Both the position numbers and the translations under genes were made by a program. The notes below the pieces were generated by a model that did not search any database, had not been told where the DNA came from, and saw only the letters and a program-made list of their open reading frames with translations. 64,000 bases of DNA from Clostridiales bacterium UBA1738. GTDB lineage: Bacteria; Bacillota; Clostridia; UBA1381. The stretch lies in contig DCIA01000013.1 in the NCBI GenBank assembly GCA_002315735.1, positions 162,022 to 226,021 of the forward strand, written 5' to 3'. This document shows positions 52,582 to 61,761 of the stretch, one piece after another (the first letter of the stretch is position 1; every line of letters begins with the position of its first letter).

Positions 52582-53286
52582 TCAGTCCCTCTTATCTTTC
52601 CAACCTGTTTTGTTTACCTGTCTTGCTCTTGCAATAGCAAGTGATTTTTCAGGCACTTCGTCGGTAATTGTTGAGCCCGCAGCAGTATATGCACCATCTT
52701 TTACTTCAACAGGGGCAACTAAGTTAGTATTACATCCGATAAAGCAGTCATCACCGATTTTACATCTGTGCTTTTTCTTTCCGTCATAGTTTACGGTAAC
52801 CGTTCCACAACCGAAATTAACTCTCTTTCCAACATCACTGTCACCAACATAAGTTAAATGTGCAATCTTTGTGCCATCGTCAATAAACGCATTTTTAACT
52901 TCGACAAAGTCACCGACTTTGACATCATTTGCAATCTTTGAGCCCGGTCTAATATAAGAAAATGGGCCTGCCAAAACATCATCACCAAGTTCTGCTGATA
53001 CTGAAACAACAGATAGAAGGTCACATCTATCTCCGACCTTTGTATCCACAAGTTTTGTTCCCATACCAATTACACAATCTTTACCTATCACTGTTTTTCC
53101 TTGAAGCATTACATTTTGCTCAATAACTGTGCCACTGCCTATAACTACGTCTTCTTCAACATAGCAAGATGCAGGATTAATAAAAAGTACACCTTTTTCT
53201 TCAAGTTTTTTTATAGTGTCTGCATTTTTTGAAAGATTTTTCTTCGCTCTTTCATAAGTCATCTCGGTTATTGTTCTCTCTGCCAT
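52582..53286 (-). CDS. Stand-alone GlmU-type acetyltransferase (left-handed beta-helix)
   Basis: 234 aa corresponding to the C-terminal half of GlmU; the N-terminal uridylyltransferase domain (about 230 residues with LAAGxGTRM) is missing. A helical linker (about 1-45) precedes hexapeptide repeats. Acetyltransferase residues are kept: YIRPGSKI, VEVKNA, HLTYVGDSDVG, NFGCGTVTVNYDG, NTNLVAPVEV. Expected to acetylate glucosamine-1-phosphate; UDP transfer would need another protein. ATG 53286 has AGGAGAGA upstream, and the preceding gene ends 1 nt before it, so no truncated 5' half remains. Confidence 0.86.
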   Translation of the reverse strand: MAERTITEMTYERAKKNLSKNADTIKKLEEKGVLFINPASCYVEEDVVIGSGTVIEQNVMLQGKTVIGKDCVIGMGTKLVDTKVGDRCDLLSVVSVSAELGDDVLAGPFSYIRPGSKIANDVKVGDFVEVKNAFIDDGTKIAHLTYVGDSDVGKRVNFGCGTVTVNYDGKKKHRCKIGDDCFIGCNTNLVAPVEVKDGAYTAAGSTITDEVPEKSLAIARARQVNKTGWKDKRD

Positions 53287-53287
53287 A

Positions 53288-54148
53288 TTACTTCTCTCCT
53301 TTTGCAACTATAATATCTTTTTTTATCTGTTCTTTAAGTTCATCTAAACTATCGAACTTTATCTCATCTCTTATTTTATTCAAAAATTTAACAGTTATTA
53401 TTTCGCCGTACAAATTATCGTTAAAGTCCAAAATATGCACTTCAACAGTACGCTTTTTTGCATCAAGGGTCGGGTTTTTGCCGATATTTATTACGGCTTT
53501 TCTGCCCATTGCAATGCCTTCGTAAACACCATCCGGTGGCAAAAGTTTTTCCTTTGGAACATCTATATTTGCCGTCGGAAAGCCAATCTTTGTTCCGTTT
53601 TTAAGTCCCTTTGAAACGGAACCGGAAATTAAATACGGACTTCCCAAAAGAGAATTTGCCTCACGCAAATTTCCTGCCTTTATCAATTCTCTTATTTTTG
53701 TGCTTTTAATAGGGCCGTCCTCATTTAAAACTGCATCTACTATATAAACATCAATCTCATTTCTTTTGCAAACTTTTTTTAAGACCTCAGTATCTCCTTT
53801 TGCTCCCTTGCCAAACCTATAATCATATCCTACCGAAACGCCGGAAATCCTCATCATTGCCAAAACTTCAATGAATTCTTTTGGCGACATATTCTTTATT
53901 TCTTTTTCAAAATCTGCCGTAATTACATATTTTGCGCCAAGCGATTTTATTATTTCAACCTTTTCAGAAAGCGTCAAAATCGATGTTTCGCCTTTGGAAT
54001 TATTACTAAACAGCAAAACTCCCCACTCGCCGTGATTTTTTGCATTTTCAAAAACAGTCCTATGCCCTTTATGTATCCCGTCAAAATCACCAAGACAGAT
54101 TATAGTATTATCAGTATTTGTTTTTCCGTAAAAAGAATATGTTTTCAT
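53288..54148 (-). CDS. ribF: Bifunctional riboflavin kinase / FAD synthetase
   Basis: Makes FMN and FAD from riboflavin. 286 aa: N-terminal nucleotidyl-transferase (about 1-155) with LGDFDGIHKGHR and VGYDYRFGKGAKGD and STKIRE, and C-terminal kinase (about 160-286) with GTKIGFPTANID, PPDGVYEG and VEVHILDF. Coupled to truB (2-nt gap). Confidence 0.96.
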   Translation of the reverse strand: MKTYSFYGKTNTDNTIICLGDFDGIHKGHRTVFENAKNHGEWGVLLFSNNSKGETSILTLSEKVEIIKSLGAKYVITADFEKEIKNMSPKEFIEVLAMMRISGVSVGYDYRFGKGAKGDTEVLKKVCKRNEIDVYIVDAVLNEDGPIKSTKIRELIKAGNLREANSLLGSPYLISGSVSKGLKNGTKIGFPTANIDVPKEKLLPPDGVYEGIAMGRKAVINIGKNPTLDAKKRTVEVHILDFNDNLYGEIITVKFLNKIRDEIKFDSLDELKEQIKKDIIVAKGEK

Positions 54149-54149
54149 T

Positions 54150-55031
54150 TTAATCTACCCAAAATGCTTTCCTTAGTACTAACTCATTATTAACACACTC
54201 TGAAATGCACATAAATTTTCCCTTTTCGTCATATAAACGATACATCTTTCCGTTTTCGCACATCTTTGTGCGAATTTTGATTCCACTTTTTGCTTTTTTT
54301 GAAAGAAAATCGTTTAAATCCACTCTTTCATACTTTTCAAAAATTCTGTCAAGTGGAATTATTGCCTCATCTAAGTTTCCGTTTTCTTTCATTTGCAAAA
54401 GAGTTTCGCTATCAAAACTCTCCTCCAATGTAAAGCCTGCACTTTTTGTTCTTACAAGACTGTTCATATATGCACCACAGCCGAGTTTCATACCTATATC
54501 CTCACAAAGCGTCCTAATATATGTGCCTTTTGAACATTCAACATTTATAGAAACAAGCCCATTTTCCATATCAATAGATTCAATCTCGATATCATAAATC
54601 TTGACTTTTCTTGGTTCTCTTTCAATGCTAATACCTTTTCTTGCGAGTTCATACAGTTTTTTTCCATCTTTTTTTATAGCAGAAAACATAGGCGGAATCT
54701 GACTGATTTCGCCTATAAATGATTTTATTGTATTTTCAATTTCTTCCTTGGTCACCGATACAGGCTGTTCGGTCAAAATCTCTCCCGATGCATCTAATGT
54801 GTCGGTTGTCATACCAAGAACAAGTGTTGCACTGTATGCTTTATCAGAATCGGTTAGCATATCTGCCGTTTTGGTGGCCTTGCCGATACAAACAGGCAAA
54901 ACACCTGTTGCGTCAGGGTCAAGCGTTCCTGTATGTCCTACTTTTTTTATTCCGAAAAGTTTTCTTGTAAAGCCCACCATATCGTGCGATGTTCTGCCAA
55001 ACGGCTTATTTATTACAAGTATGCCGTCCAT
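54150..55031 (-). CDS. truB: tRNA pseudouridine(55) synthase
   Basis: 293 aa: INKPFGRTSHDMV, the catalytic Asp in GHTGTLDPDATGVLPVCIG, QIPPMFSAIKKDGKKLYELAR, and a C-terminal PUA-like domain. Modifies U55 in the T-loop. The usual neighbour rbfA/infB cluster is not here; it sits between alaS and ribF. Confidence 0.96.
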   Translation of the reverse strand: MDGILVINKPFGRTSHDMVGFTRKLFGIKKVGHTGTLDPDATGVLPVCIGKATKTADMLTDSDKAYSATLVLGMTTDTLDASGEILTEQPVSVTKEEIENTIKSFIGEISQIPPMFSAIKKDGKKLYELARKGISIEREPRKVKIYDIEIESIDMENGLVSINVECSKGTYIRTLCEDIGMKLGCGAYMNSLVRTKSAGFTLEESFDSETLLQMKENGNLDEAIIPLDRIFEKYERVDLNDFLSKKAKSGIKIRTKMCENGKMYRLYDEKGKFMCISECVNNELVLRKAFWVD

Positions 55032-55032
55032 T

Positions 55033-57666
55033 TTATGCTAATTGTTCCTTAACAATTTCCAAAGACTTAGAAAGCGCTTCATCAATTTTGCCGGCATCTT
55101 TTCCACCGCCTTGAGCCATATCAGGCTTACCACCACCTGAGCCACCTGCGATTTGTGTGATTGCTTTAATCACCATTCCTGCGTGAACACCCTTTGCTAC
55201 TGCGTCCTTTGTTGCAGTTGCAAGGAATGTAATTCTGCCTTCTGTGTTTGCCCCTAAAACTGCGATACCTGTTCCGATTTTTTTCTTAATTTCATCGCCC
55301 AAATTACGCATATCATTTGCACCAATTCCGTCAACTCTGCCAAATACTACTGTCACATCGCCGATTTCAGCCTTATTTTTTAGAATATCATCAAGTTTTC
55401 CTGACGCCATTTTTGCGTTCATTGACTCGATTTGCTTTTTAAGTTCTTTATTTTCCAAAGTTACTTGTTGTGCCTTTTTATCAATTTCAAGTGGATTGTT
55501 TGCTTTTAGTGCTACTGCTGTATTTTCAATAAGAGCATCTTTTCTTTTTATATATTCTAAAACGCCCTCTCCTGTTACAGCCTCAATTCTTCTTGTTCCT
55601 GCTGCAACACCACTTTCTGAAATTAGCTTGAACAGTCCGACATTTGCAGTGTTTGTAAGGTGTGTACCACCACAGAATTCGATTGAGTAGTCGCCCATTG
55701 ATACAACTCTTACAACATCACCGTACTTTTCGCCAAATTGTGCTTCTGCTCCTAATTTCTTTGCCTCATCTATCGGAAGTTCACGAACAGTTATAGGTAA
55801 TGCCTCTAAAACTGCCTCATTAACCTTCTTTTCAGCAAGAGCAAGTTCTTCTTTTGTCATTGCTTCAAAGTGCGAGAAATCAAAACGAAGATGCTTTGAA
55901 TTTACTTCCGAGCCGGCTTGTGCTACATGACCGCCTAAAACTTCTTTTAATGCTTTATGCAAAAGGTGTGTTGCAGAGTGGTTTCTTGAAACTGCCATTC
56001 TGTTCTTTTTACAGATTGCAAGATTTACTTCATTTCCGTTTGCAAAACTACCCTTTGTAACCTCTACAATATGCATATAAATGCCGTTACCGTTTTTCTT
56101 TGTTCCTATAACCTTTGCTTCGGCATCTTTACAAGTAATTTTACCTATGTCGCCTGCTTGTCCGCCCATTTCTGCATAGAATGGGGTTTTTTCTGTTACA
56201 ATTATACCCGTTTCGCCTTCTCTTATTTCTGCCGAAACTTCACCTTCTGCGACAATTCCTACAATCTTTGAAGTAGCCTCAAAATTATCATAACCTACAA
56301 ATTTAGTAGTGGCTGCATCTTCAAAATTATAACTTTCGTTATCTTCCCAACTTGAGCCTTCTTTTCTTGCACTTCTTGCCGTTTCCTTTTGAACCGAAAG
56401 TTCCTTTTGATAACCTTCAAGGTCAACATTAAGACCTGCTTCGCCGCAAATTTCAACAGTTAAATCTATCGGGAATCCGTAAGTATCGTTTAACTTAAAT
56501 GCCTTATCGCCTGACAAAGTATCGCTTTTTGCATCCTTTGTTTCTTTAATATAATCATTCAAAATTGCAAGACCATTATCTATTGTCTTTGCAAATCTTT
56601 CTTCTTCAATTCTTATAATCTTTTTGATATATTCTCGTTTTTCGGCAAGTTCCGGATAGCCTTGCTTTGATTCGTCAATTACTGTGTCGGCAACTTTATA
56701 TAGAAATTCTTCCTTGATTCCCAAAAGTTTTCCATGGCGTGCAGCACGGCGAAGAAGTCTTCTTAAAACATAGCCCCTGCCTTCGTTTGATGGAATAACG
56801 CCGTCAGATACCATCATAACTGTACTTCTTATATGGTCTGTTATTACTCTTAGTGATACGTCTGTTTTTGCATCTGTTTTATAGGTCACACCGGAAATTT
56901 TTGAAATATGATTCATAATATTTTTTACTGTATCAACTTCAAATAGGTTGTCAACACCTTGCATAACAGCTGCTAAACGCTCTAATCCCATACCTGTATC
57001 AATGTTAGGATTTGCAAGACGATTATAGTTTCCGTCCTCGTCCTTATCAAATTGAGTGAACACAAGATTCCAAACTTCCATAAATCTGTCACAATCACAA
57101 CCCATATGGCAATCAGGGCCGCAACTATATTCTTCGCCACGGTCAACATGGATTTCAGAGCAAGGGCCACAAGGGCCTGTTCCATGTTCCCAGAAGTTGT
57201 CTTCTTTTCCAAGTTTTATAACTCTTTCGGGATTAACGCCGATTTCATTAATCCAGATATCTCTTGCTTCATCGTCTTCTTCATAAACCGTAATCCAAAG
57301 TTTTTCGGCAGGAATTCCCATAACTTCTGTCAAAAATTCCCAGCCCCATGAAATTGCTTCATGCTTAAAATAATCTCCAAAAGAGAAATTTCCGAGCATC
57401 TCAAAAAATGTGCCGTGGCGTGCAGTTTTACCAACACATTCGATATCGGGTGTTCTTATACATTTTTGGCAAGTGGTAACTCTTTTTCTCGGTGGAATTT
57501 CTGCTCCTGTAAACCACTTTTTCATTGGTGCCATACCCGAATTGATTAGAAGCAGGCTTGCGTCATTTTTCGGCACAAGCGAAAAACTGCCAAGTCTTAA
57601 ACAGCCTTTTGATTCAAAAAAACTTAAAAACTTTTCTCTTATCTCATTTACTCCGTATTTTTCCAT
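55033..57666 (-). CDS. alaS: Alanyl-tRNA synthetase
   Basis: 877 aa, full length: class II catalytic domain (LLINSGMAPMKKWFTG, TCQKCIR, FFEMLGNFSFGDYF), a tRNA-recognition region, the editing domain with zinc-binding HSATHLLHKAL and CGGTH, and the C-terminal C-Ala/DHHA1 domain (GGSGGGKPDMAQGGG). First gene of the minus run down to prsA. The leader of about 40 nt is too short for a T-box. Confidence 0.97.
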   Translation of the reverse strand: MEKYGVNEIREKFLSFFESKGCLRLGSFSLVPKNDASLLLINSGMAPMKKWFTGAEIPPRKRVTTCQKCIRTPDIECVGKTARHGTFFEMLGNFSFGDYFKHEAISWGWEFLTEVMGIPAEKLWITVYEEDDEARDIWINEIGVNPERVIKLGKEDNFWEHGTGPCGPCSEIHVDRGEEYSCGPDCHMGCDCDRFMEVWNLVFTQFDKDEDGNYNRLANPNIDTGMGLERLAAVMQGVDNLFEVDTVKNIMNHISKISGVTYKTDAKTDVSLRVITDHIRSTVMMVSDGVIPSNEGRGYVLRRLLRRAARHGKLLGIKEEFLYKVADTVIDESKQGYPELAEKREYIKKIIRIEEERFAKTIDNGLAILNDYIKETKDAKSDTLSGDKAFKLNDTYGFPIDLTVEICGEAGLNVDLEGYQKELSVQKETARSARKEGSSWEDNESYNFEDAATTKFVGYDNFEATSKIVGIVAEGEVSAEIREGETGIIVTEKTPFYAEMGGQAGDIGKITCKDAEAKVIGTKKNGNGIYMHIVEVTKGSFANGNEVNLAICKKNRMAVSRNHSATHLLHKALKEVLGGHVAQAGSEVNSKHLRFDFSHFEAMTKEELALAEKKVNEAVLEALPITVRELPIDEAKKLGAEAQFGEKYGDVVRVVSMGDYSIEFCGGTHLTNTANVGLFKLISESGVAAGTRRIEAVTGEGVLEYIKRKDALIENTAVALKANNPLEIDKKAQQVTLENKELKKQIESMNAKMASGKLDDILKNKAEIGDVTVVFGRVDGIGANDMRNLGDEIKKKIGTGIAVLGANTEGRITFLATATKDAVAKGVHAGMVIKAITQIAGGSGGGKPDMAQGGGKDAGKIDEALSKSLEIVKEQLA

Positions 57667-57716
57667 ATTTATCTACCTTCCTAAAAAGTTCATACTTATT
57701 CTATTATATCTTATTA

Positions 57717-57745
57717 ATTATATAAGAAATTTGCTATATTGTCAA
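57717..57745 (-). promoter_or_regulatory. Promoter of alaS
   Basis: TTGACA (57740-57745), 17 nt, TATAAT (57717-57722), minus strand; full consensus. Confidence 0.9.
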
Positions 57746-57754
57746 TATTTCATA

Positions 57755-57783
57755 TTGTAAAAAATGTAGTTTTGTGCTAAAAT
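57755..57783 (+). promoter_or_regulatory. Promoter of the Cys-rich peptide and comEC
   Basis: TTGTAA (57755-57760), 17 nt, extended -10 TGCTAAAAT (TAAAAT 57778-57783). Divergent from the alaS promoter. Confidence 0.65.
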
Positions 57784-57805
57784 ATTAAGGTATGGAGGCG
57801 AGTTT

Positions 57806-57943
57806 ATGATTGATTATATTATTATTGCTGTATTAATAGCTCTCATCATTTCTGCAACCACTATAATAATCAAAAGAAAAAACAAATGTTCTTGCGGATG
57901 TACCTCTTGTCAAGGTTGCCCAAAACACAAAGAAAAGGATTGA
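57806..57943 (+). CDS. FeoB-associated Cys-rich membrane protein
   Basis: 45 aa: one membrane helix (about 4-22) followed by a cytoplasmic basic stretch and the cluster C-S-C-G-C-T-S-C-Q-G-C-P. This matches the tiny Cys-rich proteins usually found beside feoB (ferrous iron uptake), where they may bind iron. No feoA or feoB is in the window. ATG with GGAGG (57794-57798) 7 nt upstream. Confidence 0.85.
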   Translation: MIDYIIIAVLIALIISATTIIIKRKNKCSCGCTSCQGCPKHKEKD

Positions 57944-57970
57944 AAATGCTTTTTTAGAGGAGATAGATTT

Positions 57971-60271
57971 ATGTTTTCTACAATTATGATTACAACATTT
58001 TCATACATCTTGGGGATACTTTTGTCACCAATAGTAAGTCTTTCATCTTTAATTATTTTCTCTCTTTTATCACTATTAGTTTTTATAGCAGGCGTGTTTT
58101 TAAAGAAATTTAAATATATGACTATACCTCTTGCTTTAATTATGCTTATCGTAGGCGGCATTAGGTATTCTTTGGCGAATCAAAATTCACTATATGAAAC
58201 TTTTCCCGATAAATATGTGACTGTCACAGGAACTGTTATTTCAATTCCCGATATCACAACATCACAATATAAGTATCGCTATACTGTGAAAATTGATTAT
58301 TTGAATTATTTAAAAAAAGACTATAAAATAGATAAAAAAATCTTGATAAATTCAAAAGAGGAACTCGCCTACGGTGATAAATTTTCTGCATCGGGATTTT
58401 TGGGGGATTTTAACGCTTCCGCAAACGAATTTGAATTTAACTATAAAAACTACTGCAAAAGCAAAAATATAGTTGCAAAGTTAACTGCTCAAAATTTACA
58501 TATACTTGGCAAAAAGACTTCTTTTTTCCCTACTTTTTTGGCCGGAAAACTGAAATACAAACTTTTTTGCAAAGTTTCTTCCACCTTTTCAGGTGAAGAA
58601 AAAGCAATGCTTATGGCAATTTTATTCGGCAACCGCACATATTTTTCAAACGAATATAAAACTTTACTGACAAAAACAGGACTTTTAAGAGTTCTATACT
58701 CACCCTTTTTACATCTTACGCTTTTGGCAGTAATTGCAGGGCTACTATTTGCAAATCGAAATAAGCGTGAGTTTGCATTAGTTGCCCTTATCGCACTATA
58801 TCTGATTGTTCAAAGCGATTCGGCAATAGCAATAAAATCAGGTCTTCTATTAGCAATATTTATCTTAAAGAAACAAATTTCAGGCTATGCAAATAAGGCT
58901 GATATTCTTTCCTTTATAGTTTTGACGCTCACTATAATAAACCCTATGCTATGTTTTAACGGCGGTTTTATGCTTTCTGTCATTTCTACGCTTATTATTC
59001 ACTTTTTCTATACTCCCATGTTTGAATTTATCAATAAAAGAAAGACTATAAAAAGTTTTTGGCTTTCACAAATTCTCACGATTTGGCTATTACTTTTTAT
59101 CGGCACACTTCCATATGCTGCATACTATTTTAATGGTGTTTCAACATATTCAATACTACTTGCACAATTATTTATGCCATTTGTTATTATAACAATACTT
59201 TTGGCAGGATTTCTACTTCTTGTTGGTGGGAATTTCGTGCTGTTTTTGATGCCGTTAAAACTGTGTTTATCCATGCTAAAAACTGCGCCATACATCATAG
59301 AAAAATTGCCGTTTTACTACATAATGTTAAGAACACCATCTATTATTGAAATAATGTTTTGGACATTTGTTTTTATTATTTTTATGCGAATAATTGCAAA
59401 GAGATTTAATACCATTCACACAAAAACTCTTATTACAATATCTCTTGCCTTGCTTGTTACAATCTCGCTTGATTTTTCAATTAATTCGCTTAAAATAAGT
59501 TTTATAAATGTCGGTCAAGGTGATGCCTGTGTGCTAAAAACAAGTCGATTTGAAACGGTAATAATTGACGGCGGAGGTTCTTCGGATTATCAAAAAGGAT
59601 ACAATATCGGCGACAGAGTATTTTTGCCATATCTCATTTCGCACGGGAATACAAATATTGATGTTGCAATTCTTACGCATTTTCATCAAGACCATTCGGA
59701 AGGCATTGTTTCTGCAATAAAGAATTTAAAGGTTAATACCATAGTAATGCCTGATGTTTTGCCAAACGACAAAACAAGAAAAGAAATTGAATCTATTGCA
59801 AAATCTAAAAATATCAAAACCGAGTTTTTAAAACCGGGTGATAAAATCGAATTTCCCTCGGGACTTTTATTTGAAGTTTTAGCACCGTCTAATGAGGCTC
59901 AAAAATCAAAAAATAAGAACAATAATTCCTTAGTTTTAAAGGTGTCCTATGGCGAATTTTCTTCTCTATTTATGGGTGATTATGAAATGGAAGAATCCCT
60001 TTTACCACCGAAAGATATTGACCTTTTAAAAGTTTCGCATCACGGCTCTGTTACAGGAAATTCAGAAAACTTTATTAAAAAAGTTTCTCCGCAATTTGCA
60101 ATAATAAGTGTCGGCAAAAATAATTCTTACGGGTTACCCGATAAGGAAGTTTTAACAAGTCTGAAAAATGCAAATTCAAATATTCTTCGCACCGACAAAT
60201 TAGGTGATATCCGTTTCAAAATCAGCAAAAACGGGAATATACAATATAGTTCATTATATGGAGGCAACTAA
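57971..60271 (+). CDS. comEC: ComEC/Rec2 family DNA-uptake channel protein
   Basis: 766 aa: N-terminal OB-like DUF4131 region (about 60-180), Competence membrane domain with many helices (about 205-490), and a C-terminal metallo-beta-lactamase domain (about 508-760) with FINVGQGDAC, LTHFHQDHSEG and KVSHHGS. Moves single-stranded DNA across the membrane in competent cells. Odd: where family members carry a strongly conserved I-S-G-L-H-x-G after T-G-L, this one reads KTGLLRVLYSPFLHLTL. The MBL motifs are intact. SD GAGGAGAT. No other competence gene is visible. Confidence 0.87.
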   Translation: MFSTIMITTFSYILGILLSPIVSLSSLIIFSLLSLLVFIAGVFLKKFKYMTIPLALIMLIVGGIRYSLANQNSLYETFPDKYVTVTGTVISIPDITTSQYKYRYTVKIDYLNYLKKDYKIDKKILINSKEELAYGDKFSASGFLGDFNASANEFEFNYKNYCKSKNIVAKLTAQNLHILGKKTSFFPTFLAGKLKYKLFCKVSSTFSGEEKAMLMAILFGNRTYFSNEYKTLLTKTGLLRVLYSPFLHLTLLAVIAGLLFANRNKREFALVALIALYLIVQSDSAIAIKSGLLLAIFILKKQISGYANKADILSFIVLTLTIINPMLCFNGGFMLSVISTLIIHFFYTPMFEFINKRKTIKSFWLSQILTIWLLLFIGTLPYAAYYFNGVSTYSILLAQLFMPFVIITILLAGFLLLVGGNFVLFLMPLKLCLSMLKTAPYIIEKLPFYYIMLRTPSIIEIMFWTFVFIIFMRIIAKRFNTIHTKTLITISLALLVTISLDFSINSLKISFINVGQGDACVLKTSRFETVIIDGGGSSDYQKGYNIGDRVFLPYLISHGNTNIDVAILTHFHQDHSEGIVSAIKNLKVNTIVMPDVLPNDKTRKEIESIAKSKNIKTEFLKPGDKIEFPSGLLFEVLAPSNEAQKSKNKNNNSLVLKVSYGEFSSLFMGDYEMEESLLPPKDIDLLKVSHHGSVTGNSENFIKKVSPQFAIISVGKNNSYGLPDKEVLTSLKNANSNILRTDKLGDIRFKISKNGNIQYSSLYGGN

Positions 60272-60272
60272 T

Positions 60273-61292
60273 ATGAACCAAAAAAACGATAGTTTTTTAA
60301 AATTAAAGCAGCAAATAAAGTCTGCTACTACCGGAAATTTATATCTGTTTTACGGAGAAGAAGTTTTTATTAAGGATACATATTTAAAGATTATGGAAAA
60401 CTTAGTCCCCGATGATGATTTTTCCGATTTTAACAGGATTTTTCTTGATGGCAAAGATTTGACTCCTGAAAAAATCGACGACGCCCTTGACTCATTTCCC
60501 GTTATGGCAGAGAAAAAACTTGTAGTTATAAAAAACAGTGGGATTTTCAAGACTCGTGACGCAGAAAGCAGTAATATTTCTCGTGATTATTGGGAGGAAC
60601 GGCTTAAAAACATACCTGATTTTGTACTTCTTATTTTCGATGAGCAAGAAATTGACAAACGAAGTGTAACCTATAAAAGTTTATCAAAAAACGGTATGGC
60701 AGTAGAATTTAACTTTATGAGCGATTATGAATTAGTCGCTTGGATTGTAAGGGAAGCACAAAAGAACGGCAAAAAAATCTCGAAAGATTCTGCAGAATTT
60801 CTGCTCTCTCTATGCGACCCCGGAATCAGCAACCTAAAAAACGAACTTGATAAATTATTTGGCTATTGCGAAAGTGAAATATATAAAAGCGATATCGAAA
60901 AAGTCGTTTCAAAGCCCATAAGTGTTGTAATTTTTGATATAACAGATGCGCTAATAAAAAAGGACTCAAAAACGGTTCTTAACATACTTTTAAGGCTAAA
61001 AGAAAACAAAACTTCTGCCTTTAATATTCTCTATCTCCTATCCTCCAACTTCGATAAAATTTTGCACGCAAAATTATTAATGGAAAACGGCGCAACATAT
61101 GATATGGTAGCTTCAAAGTTAAAAGTCGCACCATTTATCGCAAAGAAATATATCGCAAATTCAAAAGAATTCAACAGCGAATTTTTAATTGACAAAATTT
61201 CAAAAACTGCCGAATATGACCTTAAAATAAAACAGGGTGAAATTGACGATTGGTCAGCACTTATGCAATTTGTTTTTGAATGTATGAAATAA
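60273..61292 (+). CDS. holA: DNA polymerase III subunit delta
   Basis: Clamp-loader subunit that opens the beta clamp. 339 aa: YLFYGEEVFIKDTYL at the degenerate AAA+ domain, then SGIFKTRD, and the C-terminal helical collar (YLLSSNFDKILHAKLL). ATG 60273 has GGAGG (60260-60264); a longer frame into comEC has no SD. comEC-holA adjacency is conserved in Firmicutes. Confidence 0.92.
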   Translation: MNQKNDSFLKLKQQIKSATTGNLYLFYGEEVFIKDTYLKIMENLVPDDDFSDFNRIFLDGKDLTPEKIDDALDSFPVMAEKKLVVIKNSGIFKTRDAESSNISRDYWEERLKNIPDFVLLIFDEQEIDKRSVTYKSLSKNGMAVEFNFMSDYELVAWIVREAQKNGKKISKDSAEFLLSLCDPGISNLKNELDKLFGYCESEIYKSDIEKVVSKPISVVIFDITDALIKKDSKTVLNILLRLKENKTSAFNILYLLSSNFDKILHAKLLMENGATYDMVASKLKVAPFIAKKYIANSKEFNSEFLIDKISKTAEYDLKIKQGEIDDWSALMQFVFECMK

Positions 61293-61315
61293 AAAAAGGC
61301 TTAAAGCCTTTTTTT
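61291..61315. terminator. Bidirectional terminator between holA and the C_GCAxxG_C_C gene
   Basis: A7GGC / GCCT7 (61291-61300 / 61306-61315) around TTAAA. Confidence 0.85.
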
Positions 61316-61757
61316 ATTGTTCACTTATATATTCTTCTAATATTTCTGCTGCGACACCGACAAGTTCTTTGCATGGTCTTTTTTTATAAAACTCTTTTGT
61401 CCTCGGTGTTGGAGTTGGTTCTTCCCTTTCGGTATCAAGTCCTAAAAGGTTTCTGCAAACTATATCGCCGGTAATTTTTTCAAAACGAGATGCAACATCT
61501 TGAACTCTTTTGTAATGTTTTGCCTTTTCTTCACCTGTTTCATTTTCAAATCCATAAAGAAGTCCTAGAATTATAAACATTCCTGTCACTGCTCCACATA
61601 CCTCTCTTAATCTTCCCATGCCTCCACCAAAAGAACTTGAAAGTCTTAAAAGTTGTTCTTTGGGAATTTTCACCATATCGGAAAATGCAAGAGCGACCGC
61701 TTGCGAGCAGTTATACCCTTCTTCGAAATAGTCCATTGCAATCTCTCGTCTTGTCAT
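61314..61757 (-). CDS. C_GCAxxG_C_C family redox-type protein
   Basis: 147 aa with the family's spaced cysteines: GYNCSQAVALAF (Cys 17), VCGAVTGMF (the C-G-C/A-x-x-G element, Cys about 54), IVCRNLLG and KRPCKELV. Probably binds metal or does redox chemistry; function unknown. Its ATG lies 4 nt after the ECF component's stop, so the two are probably cotranscribed. Confidence 0.88.
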   Translation of the reverse strand: MTRREIAMDYFEEGYNCSQAVALAFSDMVKIPKEQLLRLSSSFGGGMGRLREVCGAVTGMFIILGLLYGFENETGEEKAKHYKRVQDVASRFEKITGDIVCRNLLGLDTEREEPTPTPRTKEFYKKRPCKELVGVAAEILEEYISEQ

Positions 61758-61761
61758 AATT

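Noticed and set aside
57667..57745. T-box upstream of alaS (and of lysS, proS, metG)
   Set aside because: Leaders are too short and no AGGGTGG-type T-box core is present.
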